A DNA stretch of 64,000 nt from assembly GCF_016722765.1 (NCBI RefSeq), contig NZ_JAEQND010000006.1, forward strand, positions 336,010 to 400,009, given 5' to 3'. The translations under genes and the position numbers were made by a program. Within the stretch, counting starts at the first letter, position 1. Every line of letters starts with the position of its first letter. The notes under the pieces were generated by a model. It saw only the letters and a list, made by a program, of their open reading frames with translations, had not been told where the DNA came from and made no database searches. This DNA is from Ramlibacter alkalitolerans (GTDB taxonomy: Bacteria > Pseudomonadota > Gammaproteobacteria > Burkholderiales > Burkholderiaceae_C). Of the stretch, positions 52,980 through 62,317 are shown piece by piece.

Positions 52980-52989
52980 AGGATCGGAC

Positions 52990-54675
52990 ATGAAGCACCT
53001 GCGCAAATTCTTCCTGGGCCTGCTGGCCTGCGCCGCCCTCGCCGGCATGCTGGGCCTGGTCGGCGCGCCGGCCGCGCAAGCCCAGACCACCACCACGACC
53101 ACGCCGCCGCCGCGGGCGCTGGTGCTGTACGACGCGCCCAGCGGCACGCAATGGGACAAGCTGGGTCTCGCCTACGCGATCATGCTGCGCAACCTGCTCG
53201 GCCACTTCCAGGCGCAGGTGGACCTGGTGCCGGTGCAGCAGTACACGGCAGGCACCGTCGAGAAGTACAGCGCGACCTTCTACATGGGGTCGGCGTACGA
53301 CAACCCGCTGCCCGCCACGCTGCTCGCGGACGTGTCCGGCACGACGAAGACGGTGGTCTGGTTCAAGTACAACGTGTGGCAGCTGGCCTGGAACCCCACG
53401 TACAGCTTCACCGCCAGGACGGGCCTGGAGTTCGTCGACCTGCTCGGGATGAATGCCCAGCCTTCGTCGGCCAATCCGAACCCCGGCTTCTACGACACCG
53501 TCAAGTACAAGGGGCTGGACTTCGTCAAGTACTACCAGTACGACGCCGGCCGCAACGTCATCAACGCGGACCCGGACCTCGGGCACGTGCAGATCGCCGA
53601 TGCCGCCAAGGCGCAGCAGGTGGTGGGCATCACCAACCCGAAGCTCGCGCGGACCGTGCCCTACATCACGCGCTCGGGCAACTTCTGGTACGTGGCCGAC
53701 CTGCCCTTCAGCTTCATCGGCCCGCGGGACCGCTACCTGGTCCTGTGCGACGTGCTGCACGACATGCTGGGGAGCCGGCACGAGACCTATCACAAGGCCA
53801 TGGTGCGGCTCGAGGACGTCGGCGCGCTGGTCTCGGTGCAGTCGATGAAGACCCTGAGCGACTACCTGTCGTCCAAGGCCATTCCCTTCTCCGTCGCCGT
53901 GATCCCGCGCTACCGCGACCCGCTCGGTGTCTACAACGGCGGCGTCGCCCAGGAGATTCCGCTGAGCCAGGCGACCAACCTGCGCACCGCCGTCAACTAT
54001 GCCCGCGGGCGTGGCGCCGAGCTCGTGATGCACGGCTTCAGCCACCAGTACGGCAACATGCGCAACCCGCACACCGGGGTGAGCGGCGACGACTTCGAGT
54101 TCTGGAACATCGTGGACAACAAGCCGGTGCAGGAAGACTCCACGGCCTGGGTCCTGGGTCGCCTGAACAACGGCCTGTCCGACATGGGTGCGGTCGGCTG
54201 GAAGCCGATTGCCTGGGAGGCGCCGCACTACGAGCAGTCGCCGCTGGCCTCGCGCGCCGCGCCGCAGCTGTTTCCGAAAACCTACCAGCGCGTCGTGTAC
54301 TTCACGTCCGACCGCCCGGACCTGTTCGCCGCGCAGAACCGGGACTTCGCCGTCGGCCAGATCTTCCCCTACGCGGTGGGCACCGACCACTACGGCCAGT
54401 ACGTGATCCCGGAGAGCCTGGGCAACATCGAGTACGACATCCACACGATCGATCCGACCTCGAACTTCAACTACACGGCCGACGACATCATCCTCAACGC
54501 CAAGTACGTGAAGACGATCCGCGACGGGGCCGCCTCCTTCTTCTTCCACCCCTTCTGGCTGGAGCCGGAGCTGGGCGTGCCGGGCCTGGCCGACTTCCAG
54601 AAGACCATCACCGGCATCACCGCGCTGGGCTTCACCTGGGTCGCCCCGAGCCAGCTGCGCGGCCCCGCACCCTGA
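52990..54675 (+). CDS. DUF2334 (polysaccharide-deacetylase-like) exported protein
   Basis: A 561-residue exported protein. A signal peptide (about residues 1-35, ending AAQAQ) and a Thr/Pro linker precede an N-terminal domain. The DUF2334 region contains VRLEDVGAL and LVMHGFSHQYG, which match the Asp and HxxxH metal ligands of NodB-type deacetylases. Such proteins remove N-acetyl groups from periplasmic polysaccharide chains, as PgaB does. Here it may deacetylate the product of the NfrB-like enzyme; this is inferred from context. Confidence 0.8.
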   Translation: MKHLRKFFLGLLACAALAGMLGLVGAPAAQAQTTTTTTPPPRALVLYDAPSGTQWDKLGLAYAIMLRNLLGHFQAQVDLVPVQQYTAGTVEKYSATFYMGSAYDNPLPATLLADVSGTTKTVVWFKYNVWQLAWNPTYSFTARTGLEFVDLLGMNAQPSSANPNPGFYDTVKYKGLDFVKYYQYDAGRNVINADPDLGHVQIADAAKAQQVVGITNPKLARTVPYITRSGNFWYVADLPFSFIGPRDRYLVLCDVLHDMLGSRHETYHKAMVRLEDVGALVSVQSMKTLSDYLSSKAIPFSVAVIPRYRDPLGVYNGGVAQEIPLSQATNLRTAVNYARGRGAELVMHGFSHQYGNMRNPHTGVSGDDFEFWNIVDNKPVQEDSTAWVLGRLNNGLSDMGAVGWKPIAWEAPHYEQSPLASRAAPQLFPKTYQRVVYFTSDRPDLFAAQNRDFAVGQIFPYAVGTDHYGQYVIPESLGNIEYDIHTIDPTSNFNYTADDIILNAKYVKTIRDGAASFFFHPFWLEPELGVPGLADFQKTITGITALGFTWVAPSQLRGPAP

Positions 54676-54751
54676 CCCGCCGGACGAAGCAAGCGCCATG
54701 CAATCCGTCGTCGAATCCCCCACGCTCCAATCCACCCCCGAGAGGTGCCGC

Positions 54752-56821
54752 ATGAAAATCCACCGTGTCCTGCCCGCCGCCGTGCTGGCGGCCGTGTGCC
54801 TGCTCCCCGGATGGGGCGGCGCGCAACCCGCCAACGTACCCCAGGTCTCGCAGCCCACGCTGCGGCCGACCCAGCAGCCGACGCCGGCGAACATCCCGCC
54901 GCAGACCTCGGTGTTCCAGCCCGCGGAGAACGCGGGCGTCTGGGTCCCGCGCACGGTCAGCTTCCAGGACCTGGGCTTCACCGAGCCGGTGGTGCTCGGT
55001 TATCCGGACACGATCAAGGAGATCTATCTGCCGGTGCCGCCCGGCGTGAACCTCTCGGGCGCGGTGCTGCAGCTCGATGCGAGCTACGTGCGCGCCGACG
55101 GCGGCCGCACCACGCTGGTCTACGCCATCGACGGCGCGCCGGTGGTGGCCAACGGCTTCACGGCCGACCGCGGTGATGCCAGCGCGCAGATCCCGGTGGA
55201 CGGCAAGCCGCGGCCCAGCGGCTTCGTGCGCCTGAACGTCGACTGGCGCACGGCCGTCGCGCGGGAGAACACCTGCGCCGACGCGCGCACCCCCGGCAAC
55301 ATCCTGCGCATCGAGCCGACCAGCCGCTTCGTGTTCCGCTACGACGGCTCCGGCATCCGCGACCTGACCACCGCGTGGGGCGCGCTGCCCAGCCGGCCGA
55401 CGATCCTGATCCAGTCCAACAAGATCGCCCCCGAGATCTACGACGCCGCCTGGCGCGTCGGCGTGGCGCTGGAGCGCGCCGGCAAGCGCCCGTACTTCAA
55501 GACGGCCGACGGCAGCGCCTCGACCCAGGCCATGGGCGCGGCGCCGGCGCAGCCCGGCGCGGCGCCGAGCGGCCCCGGCGAGCCGGACATCATCATCGGC
55601 GGCGCCGGTGGCCAGCAGGTCGGCTCCAAGCAGATCACGTTGTCGAACCAGAACGGCCGCCCGGTGATCCTGGTCGCGCCCGATGCCGGCGCGCAGGCCG
55701 CGGCGTTGTTCACGCAGATCTGGCAGCAGGCCGCCGCCGGCACCAACCTGACGGTGACCGCGGTCGACACGCCGAAGAACAACGACTCCAACGCGGTGTC
55801 GCTGCAGTACCTGGGCGCCAAGCCGGCGAGCTTCGACGTGCTGGCGCATGCCGACTGGAACGCCACCTTCGACATCGGCGCCGTGGCCGCCGATGGCAAG
55901 GGCCCCGGCACGCTGGTGATCGACGTGGCGGCCTCGCCGAGTGCCGCGCGCACGCCGCCGGTGGTCTCGGTGTTCATGAACGACGTGCTGCTGGGCGCCA
56001 AGGAGATGGAGGCCAACGGCAAGCGCGAGCGCATCGTCGCGCCGGTGCCGCGCTACGCGCTGCAGACCCGCAACGTGATCCGCGTGTCCTTCGTGCGGCA
56101 ACTCGCCTCCGACCGATGCCGCGAGACGCCCGAGCCCTATCCGGTCTCCGTGCTGCCTTCCAGCCACATGCTGCTGGACACGATCGCGCCGGCGAGCGAC
56201 TTCACCGGCCTGATGGCGAAGTTCGCCTCCGGCGGCACGCTGCTGGTTCCGCAAGGGCACCTGAACGACGCCACCGGCACGCTGCCGCGCGTGATCCGCA
56301 TGGCCGCCAGCACCGGGCTGTCGCCTTCGAAGGCGAAGTTCCAGCCGGTCGCCGACGGTTCGCATCCGAAGGTCGATGGTCCCTACCTCGCCGTGGACGT
56401 GCTGCCCGACGGCGTCGCCGAAGGCGTGAAGCCCGAGAACGACCGCCTGTTCCTGGCGGGCAGCAAGGACCAACCGCTGCTCGACGTGCGCGGCCTGAAC
56501 CGCGTCGGCATCCTGGAGGTCAACGGCAAGGGCGACGACATCGGCGCGGTGTACCGCACGATGGGCCAGCAGGCGCCGAGCATGGAAAAGCCGATCCAGC
56601 TTTCCAGCGGCAACCTGGCCATCATGGGCAACAACGGCCTGCGCACCGAAGTCAACACCCGCGATCCCTCGGGGCAGGGCGTCATGAAGGAAGCGGCGCC
56701 GGGCCTGTTCGAGCGCGGCTACTGGTGGCTGCTGCCGATCATCCTGGTGGCGCTGTTCGTCGGCCTGCTGGTCTTCGCGAGCCGCATGCGCCGCCGCAAG
56801 GCGATGGCGGGTGACCGCTGA
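54752..56821 (+). CDS. BcsB-like cellulose-synthase regulatory subunit homologue
   Basis: A 689-residue periplasmic protein anchored by one C-terminal helix (about 660-680, WWLLPIILVALFVGLLVFA), with a signal peptide (ending GAQP). The body has the repeated jelly-roll/flavodoxin-like pattern of BcsB (VLGYPDTIKEIYLPVPPGVN, RRPTILIQSNKIAPEIYDAA-type segments, LNVDWRTAVARENTCAD). BcsB normally partners BcsA; here the next gene is an NfrB-type glycosyltransferase and no BcsA is present. Start at 54752 has GAGAGG upstream. Confidence 0.8.
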   Translation: MKIHRVLPAAVLAAVCLLPGWGGAQPANVPQVSQPTLRPTQQPTPANIPPQTSVFQPAENAGVWVPRTVSFQDLGFTEPVVLGYPDTIKEIYLPVPPGVNLSGAVLQLDASYVRADGGRTTLVYAIDGAPVVANGFTADRGDASAQIPVDGKPRPSGFVRLNVDWRTAVARENTCADARTPGNILRIEPTSRFVFRYDGSGIRDLTTAWGALPSRPTILIQSNKIAPEIYDAAWRVGVALERAGKRPYFKTADGSASTQAMGAAPAQPGAAPSGPGEPDIIIGGAGGQQVGSKQITLSNQNGRPVILVAPDAGAQAAALFTQIWQQAAAGTNLTVTAVDTPKNNDSNAVSLQYLGAKPASFDVLAHADWNATFDIGAVAADGKGPGTLVIDVAASPSAARTPPVVSVFMNDVLLGAKEMEANGKRERIVAPVPRYALQTRNVIRVSFVRQLASDRCRETPEPYPVSVLPSSHMLLDTIAPASDFTGLMAKFASGGTLLVPQGHLNDATGTLPRVIRMAASTGLSPSKAKFQPVADGSHPKVDGPYLAVDVLPDGVAEGVKPENDRLFLAGSKDQPLLDVRGLNRVGILEVNGKGDDIGAVYRTMGQQAPSMEKPIQLSSGNLAIMGNNGLRTEVNTRDPSGQGVMKEAAPGLFERGYWWLLPIILVALFVGLLVFASRMRRRKAMAGDR

Positions 56822-56912
56822 GCGTTGAAGCGACCGCGCGGCCCCGGGGCCGCGTGGTCGCGCCGACAAGCAAACCAACAGCCGAAGCAAGCAGGCGAGG
56901 AAGGAAAGCAGT

Positions 56913-59084
56913 ATGAATTGGGACTTGTTGATTGCCGACTACAACTCCGCGCTGGAGGTGCTCGCGGCGATCCTCGCGCTGGTCATCTTCGTGTCCTCGC
57001 TGGACGACCTGTTCATCGATTGCTGGTACTGGGCGCGGCGCCTGTTCCGCCGGGCCCGGGTGGAGCGCAGTCCGCAGTACCGGCGCCTGAGCGTCGAACA
57101 GCTGCGGGACCGCGCGGAGCAGCCGATGGCCATCATGGTCCCGGCCTGGCAGGAAAGCGACGTGATCGCCGCCATGGTGCAGAACATGGTGGAAGTGATG
57201 GAGTACCGCAACTACCGCGTCTTCGTCGGCACCTATCCGAACGACCAGGCGACCATCGACGAAGTCGAGCGCATGGCCAGGCGCTATCCGCAGGTGCAGC
57301 GCGTCGAGGTGCCGCACCCCGGGCCGACCAGCAAGGCCGACTGCCTGAACGCCGTGGTGGCCGCGATCTTCGACCACGAGCGCGAAGCGAACCTGGAGTT
57401 CGCCGGCGTCGTGCTGCACGACAGCGAGGACGTGCTCCATCCGCTCGAACTGAAGTTCTTCAACTATCTGCTGCCGCGCAAGGACATGATCCAGCTGCCG
57501 GTGGCATCGCTGGAGCGCGAGTGGTACGAGCTGGTGGCCGGCACCTACATGGACGAATTCGCCGAGAGCCACGCCAAGGAAATGGTGGTGCGCGAGAGCG
57601 TCTCCGGCATGGTGCCTTCGGCGGGCGTCGGCACCTGCTTCTCGCGCAAGGCGCTGCTCGGCCTGATCGGCGCGACGCGCAACAAGCCCTTCAACGTCGA
57701 CAGCCTGACCGAGGACTACGACGTGGGCATGCGCCTGTCGCAGATGGGGATGCAGTCGATCTTCGGCGTGTTCCCGGTCACCTTCCACATCAACCGCACC
57801 GCCTGGGGCAGCAACAAGCGGCGCGAGCTGCTGATGCAGATGCCGCTGTGCGTGCGCGAGTACTTCCCGGACAACTTCCGCGCCGCCTACCGGCAGAAGG
57901 CACGCTGGGTGCTGGGGATCGGCCTGCAGAGCTGGGAGCAGATCAAGTGGCGGGGCCGCACGACGGCGGCGCGCTACCTGCTGCTGCACGACCGCAAGGG
58001 CGTGCTCACCTCCTTCGTGAGCATCCTCGCGTACATCCTCGTCGCCCACTTCATCATCTTCCACGTCGGACTCGCCACCGGGTGGTGGCATGCCTACTAC
58101 CCTTCGCTGTTCCAGGAAGGGAGCATCTGGCGCAAGATGATCTACGTCAACGCGTTCTTCCTTGCGATCCGCGCGGCGCACCGGGTGTACTTCACCTCGG
58201 CGCTGTACGGGTGGGAACACGGGTTGATGGCGCTGCCGCGCATGGTGGTCGGCAACTTCGTCAACTGCATGGCGGTGGCGCGCGCCTGGAAGATGTACCT
58301 GTCCTACCTGTTCAAGGGCACGCGCCTCGCGTGGGACAAGACGGCGCACGAATTCCCCAGCAGCGCGCAACTGGCGCGCCGCCGCCAGCGCCTGGGCGAG
58401 CTGCTCACCTCCTGGAACGCGGTGGAGCAGGGTGCGCTGGAACGTGCGCTGGAAAAGCAGGCCGGCGCCGACGTGCCGCTCGGTCGCGTGCTGGTCTCCA
58501 ACGGCTGGCTCGATGAGGAAACGCTGGCCGAGGCCATCGCCTACCAGGCCGACCTGCCGCGCGCCCACCTCACCGCGGACCTGGTGCGCAAGCACGCGGT
58601 GGACCTGCCCATCGAGCTGGCGATCCGCCACCGCGCCATCCACATGGGGCGCAACAAGAACAACCGCGCCGTCCTCGCCGTGGCGAGCCCGCTGTCGGAG
58701 CAGTCGCTGGCGGACATCACGCAGGCGATCGGCGAAGAGCCCGTGCAACGCATCGCCCGCGAAGGCGAAGTCGCGGTGGCGCTGCGCCTGCTGCGCGAAG
58801 GAGGGCACGCAGGCAAGGCGCCGGCGATCCCGCACGGCCCCTTGCTGGGCGACCTGCTGATCGAGCGCGGCGTGCTGCGCCGCGAGGAGTTCGAAGCTGC
58901 GATGCGCGACTACAAACCCGACCAGCATGGCCGCATCGGCGACTACCTGGTGGAACGCCGCGTGATCCAGCGCGAGATGCTGGAGACGGTGGCCCAGGAA
59001 CAAAGGAGCTTCTTTGCCCGCGCGGCGGCGCAACCGGAACAGCACCGGGGATTCTTCGGCAAGCCTTCCATGCAACCCACCTGA
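56913..59084 (+). CDS. nfrB: NfrB-like membrane glycosyltransferase with MshEN (c-di-GMP) domain
   Basis: A 723-residue inner-membrane protein like E. coli NfrB (phage N4 adsorption protein B). An N-terminal helix (about 13-32) precedes a GT2 glycosyltransferase domain with PAWQESDVIAAMV, GPTSKADCLNAVV, VLHDSEDVLHP, LTEDYDVGMRLSQ and the QxxRW motif (YRQKARWVLG). Further helices follow at about 365-450. The C-terminal third has four MshEN-like half-motifs at R493, P522, L644 and R674 (such as RLGELL and PLGRVLVSNGWLDEETLAEA); MshEN domains bind c-di-GMP. It would polymerise and export a sugar chain under c-di-GMP control. Confidence 0.9.
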   Translation: MNWDLLIADYNSALEVLAAILALVIFVSSLDDLFIDCWYWARRLFRRARVERSPQYRRLSVEQLRDRAEQPMAIMVPAWQESDVIAAMVQNMVEVMEYRNYRVFVGTYPNDQATIDEVERMARRYPQVQRVEVPHPGPTSKADCLNAVVAAIFDHEREANLEFAGVVLHDSEDVLHPLELKFFNYLLPRKDMIQLPVASLEREWYELVAGTYMDEFAESHAKEMVVRESVSGMVPSAGVGTCFSRKALLGLIGATRNKPFNVDSLTEDYDVGMRLSQMGMQSIFGVFPVTFHINRTAWGSNKRRELLMQMPLCVREYFPDNFRAAYRQKARWVLGIGLQSWEQIKWRGRTTAARYLLLHDRKGVLTSFVSILAYILVAHFIIFHVGLATGWWHAYYPSLFQEGSIWRKMIYVNAFFLAIRAAHRVYFTSALYGWEHGLMALPRMVVGNFVNCMAVARAWKMYLSYLFKGTRLAWDKTAHEFPSSAQLARRRQRLGELLTSWNAVEQGALERALEKQAGADVPLGRVLVSNGWLDEETLAEAIAYQADLPRAHLTADLVRKHAVDLPIELAIRHRAIHMGRNKNNRAVLAVASPLSEQSLADITQAIGEEPVQRIAREGEVAVALRLLREGGHAGKAPAIPHGPLLGDLLIERGVLRREEFEAAMRDYKPDQHGRIGDYLVERRVIQREMLETVAQEQRSFFARAAAQPEQHRGFFGKPSMQPT

Positions 59085-59095
59085 GTCGCACCTTC

Positions 59096-61402
59096 ATGGC
59101 ACAACAACAACGAAACGCGCTGGCCCTGGCCGCCGTGCTGGCCCTCGCTTCCTTCTCCGCGGCGGGGCAACCGGCTGCGGCGGGCGCCGCCGCGCGCGGC
59201 AGCCAGGCCGCCCATGCGGCCGCCGACGCCGGCTACAAGGCCTACGCGCGGCGCGACTACCCGGGCGCCGCGGAGCTCGCGCGCCGCGCCACGCAACTCG
59301 CGCCCGACCGGCGCGACTACTGGCTGCTCCTGGGCGAGTCGCTGCTGGCCAGCGGCGATGCCGCGGGGGCGGAGCAGGCGCTCGCCCGTGCCGGCCAGGT
59401 GGCGGGCGACGACGCGGCGCTGGGCCGCGCCCGCGCGGACCTCGCGCGCACGCGGGCGCAGGCGGCCGGTGCGGCGATGTACCAGGCGCTGCAGGCCGGC
59501 GACGTGAAGGGCGCGATCGCGCAGGGCACCGATGCCGTGCGCTGGGCGCCCGAGAACGCGGGCTACCGGCTGGTGCTGGTGCACGCGCTGCTGCGCGATC
59601 GCCGCTTCGCCGATGCCGAGCGCGTGAGCAGCGAGACGATCGCACTGCTGCCGGACAGCGCCGCGCCGCTGGCGCTGCGTGCCTACGCGCGCCAGGGCCT
59701 GAACCGGCCCGCCGAAGCCGGCGCCGACCTGGATAGGGCGTTGCAGCAGCGCGGGCTGGACGCCGCGACGCAGCGCCAGTTGCGCCTGGTCGCGGCCGAC
59801 CTCGCGCTCGCGCAGGGCAACGGCGAACGCGCCTTGCAGGTGCTCGCCGCCTTGCCGGCCACCGATGCCGACGCGGATCCGCGGCGCGAGTTCGCGCGCC
59901 AGCGCATCGCCAGGCCGGCCGGCGGCGCGGCCTATGCTCTCAATGCGCCCGCCATCGACTGCAGCAAGGCCGATGCTTCGCAGGCGTGCACGCTGCAGGC
60001 TGCCGCGGCGCCGCCCTCGCCGGGCTTCGCCAACGCCACTGCGGCCTACCGTGCGCTGGAACAGAAGGACGTCCAGCGCGCACTGGAGCAGGCGCGGCTC
60101 GCCACGGCCGCTTCGCCGGCGCAGCGCGACTGGCAGTTGATGCACATGAACGCGGCCCTGGCGGCCGATGCCTGGGCCGAGGCCGAGCGCGCCGCCACCG
60201 CGGCACTGGACCTGCGGCCCGATGCGCAGACGCTGGCGCAGCGCTCCATCATCCGCCGCAAGGTGGGCAACGTCGCCGGCGCCAACGCGGATGCCGAGGC
60301 CGCGCTGCAGGCCGGGCAACTGCCGGCGCAGACGGAGGCCGGCCTGCTGGCCGACATGGGCCGCACGCGCGAGGCCCGCGAACGGCTCGCCGCCGTGCCG
60401 GCCGGCGAAGTCACGCCGCAGAACCGGCTCGACCTGGCGTACTTGTCCACCCGCATCGGCGACAGCGAAGCGGCCCGCCAGGCCTTCGCGCAGGCCGACG
60501 CCGGCGGTGCCCTGCCGCCCGGCTCCCTGCTCGATGCCGGCTATGCCGCGATGAAGAGCCGGCACGACGAGGAAGCGGTGGGCTATTTCAGGCGCGCGAT
60601 CGACGCGGCCAACGGGCTGCAACTGCGGATGGAGCCGCAGATGCTGTACGACACGCGGCGCACGGTGGCGGACCTCACGCGCAAGTGGGGCGTGCTCGCC
60701 TCGATCACGATGCGCAACGGCGGCGGCGTGCAACCGGGCTTCGGCGTCACCGGCGGCACCGGCGCTCGGCGCACCACGCAGGCCGGCGTGGAGGGCTACT
60801 ACCGCCCCTGGGGCTGGCGCAACGGGGAGTTCGTCGAGCTGTTCGCGCGCGGCTTCATGACCCTGGACGACCGCGGCGGCGGCTCCACCGGCGGCGACAG
60901 CTTCCAGGGCGGCGTGGGGGTGCGGTGGAAGCCGCTGACCACGCAGAACCTGATGCTGTCCCTGAGCCGCACCTTCGGCCCCAACGTCAACGACGACTGG
61001 CTGGCGCAGATCGGCTACTCCTACGACGTCGGCAACGACCTGCGGGTGGACCGCCGCGACTGGACCACCATGCGCTTCTACGGCGAGCTGGGTCGCTACC
61101 TGGAGAACGACATCAACTACGGCATCGCCTCGCTGATGGTGGGCCGCAGCTACCTGGTGGGCGGCGACGGCCGCACGGTGCTGTTCCCGCACCTGTTCGC
61201 CGGCGTCGAGTACGACTCGAGCCTGGCGACGGACAAGACGGCGTCCGGCGTCGGCCCGGGCGTGAGCCTGCGCCGCTGGTTCCGCGAGGACGCGTACACG
61301 GCCCCGCGTTCCTACTGGGACGTGACGATGCAGTACCGCTTCAAGATCGGCGGCGACGACCGCATGAAGGGCCTGTACATCAACGGCCTCCTGAACTACT
61401 GA
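59096..61402 (+). CDS. nfrA: NfrA-like outer-membrane TPR/beta-barrel protein
   Basis: A 768-residue exported protein: a signal peptide (about 1-24), a long run of TPR-type helical repeats (about 40-500) and a C-terminal domain rich in aromatic beta strands ending in YINGLLNY, as in outer-membrane barrels. This matches NfrA (phage N4 adsorption protein A), including its C-terminal domain (FEVFARG-type strand, SLSRTFGPN, WLAQIGYSYDVG). It starts 11 bp after nfrB. It probably forms the outer-membrane exit for the glycan. Confidence 0.87.
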   Translation: MAQQQRNALALAAVLALASFSAAGQPAAAGAAARGSQAAHAAADAGYKAYARRDYPGAAELARRATQLAPDRRDYWLLLGESLLASGDAAGAEQALARAGQVAGDDAALGRARADLARTRAQAAGAAMYQALQAGDVKGAIAQGTDAVRWAPENAGYRLVLVHALLRDRRFADAERVSSETIALLPDSAAPLALRAYARQGLNRPAEAGADLDRALQQRGLDAATQRQLRLVAADLALAQGNGERALQVLAALPATDADADPRREFARQRIARPAGGAAYALNAPAIDCSKADASQACTLQAAAAPPSPGFANATAAYRALEQKDVQRALEQARLATAASPAQRDWQLMHMNAALAADAWAEAERAATAALDLRPDAQTLAQRSIIRRKVGNVAGANADAEAALQAGQLPAQTEAGLLADMGRTREARERLAAVPAGEVTPQNRLDLAYLSTRIGDSEAARQAFAQADAGGALPPGSLLDAGYAAMKSRHDEEAVGYFRRAIDAANGLQLRMEPQMLYDTRRTVADLTRKWGVLASITMRNGGGVQPGFGVTGGTGARRTTQAGVEGYYRPWGWRNGEFVELFARGFMTLDDRGGGSTGGDSFQGGVGVRWKPLTTQNLMLSLSRTFGPNVNDDWLAQIGYSYDVGNDLRVDRRDWTTMRFYGELGRYLENDINYGIASLMVGRSYLVGGDGRTVLFPHLFAGVEYDSSLATDKTASGVGPGVSLRRWFREDAYTAPRSYWDVTMQYRFKIGGDDRMKGLYINGLLNY

Positions 61403-61407
61403 AGACG

Positions 61408-62244
61408 ATGCGCGCCCTGTTCTGCGGCCTGGTGGCGGCCGTCGCATTGCTGGTGGCCGGCTGCGCCTCGAAGGCGGTTCCGCCGATCGAGGGCGTGGTC
61501 TGGCAGATCGACAACGAGCACACCGAGCCGCGCGGCGACTGGGAGCGCCTGGGCGTGCGGCGCCTGCTGGTGCAGTGGACGGTGGTCGACAACCTGGCCT
61601 TCGTCCCGGGCACCGAGCTGCCGGCGGGCAGGAGCATGCCGGACTGGTCGCGCATCGCCGGCCAGCCCTGGGCGCACGAGGTGATCCTCGGGCTGGCGGG
61701 CCGCTTCGACGAACGCAACGCGCGCGCGAGCCTCGAGGAACTCGCGCAGTTGTCGGCGCGCATCGCGAAGAGCCCGCCGCCGGTCAACGTCGCGGGCTGG
61801 TACTTCCCGGTGGAGATCGATCCCACCTGGATGGAAGCCTTCCGCCTGAAGGCGCTGCTGGCGCAGCTGCCGCGGCCCTTGTGGATCAGCGTCTACGACA
61901 GCGCCAACGTGGGCCCCGAGGAACTCGCGCAAAGCCTGGTGGAGTGGCTGCCGCCGGACGTGGGCGTGTTCTTCCAGGACGGCGTGGGGGTGCATGCGCG
62001 CGAGGCGTACGTGGCGCGCCACTACGCCAACGTGCTGGTCCGGCGCCTGGGCCGCGAGCGCGTGCGGCTGATCGCCGAGGCCTTCCGGCCGAATCCGGGC
62101 GGCGGCTTCCGGCCGGCGACGCTCGACGAACTGCGGCCGCAACTCGCCACCTACGAGGGCTTCCCGATCTATCTGTTCGAGGGGCCGCGCTACGTTGGAA
62201 CCAGCCTCGTGCAGGGACTGGCCGCGGGCCAGCAACCGAGGTAG
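61408..62244 (+). CDS. Lipoprotein, possible glycoside-hydrolase-like (DUF4434-like)
   Basis: A 278-residue protein with a lipobox (VALLVAGC at about residues 12-19). The mature part looks like a TIM barrel (GVVWQIDNEH, ERLGVRRLLVQWT, WYFPVEIDPTW, PLWISVYDS, GVFFQDGVG, YEGFPIYLFE) and resembles DUF4434-type proteins near polysaccharide genes. Conserved-looking acidic residues (D in QIDNE, E in PVEIDP, D in FQDG) could be catalytic. It overlaps no other gene and starts 5 bp after nfrA. A role in trimming the polymer is inferred. Confidence 0.65.
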   Translation: MRALFCGLVAAVALLVAGCASKAVPPIEGVVWQIDNEHTEPRGDWERLGVRRLLVQWTVVDNLAFVPGTELPAGRSMPDWSRIAGQPWAHEVILGLAGRFDERNARASLEELAQLSARIAKSPPPVNVAGWYFPVEIDPTWMEAFRLKALLAQLPRPLWISVYDSANVGPEELAQSLVEWLPPDVGVFFQDGVGVHAREAYVARHYANVLVRRLGRERVRLIAEAFRPNPGGGFRPATLDELRPQLATYEGFPIYLFEGPRYVGTSLVQGLAAGQQPR

Positions 62245-62317
62245 CCGTCGGTCCTATGAGGCAAGCGCCGGGCCTCCCATACCGTGTGCTGCAGAGCTTC
62301 GTACAGTGCGCAAGCCC

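Noticed and set aside
54752..59084. Cellulose synthase operon (bcsA-bcsB)
   Set aside because: The glycosyltransferase lacks a PilZ domain, carries MshEN motifs and matches NfrB, and no bcsC or bcsZ is present.
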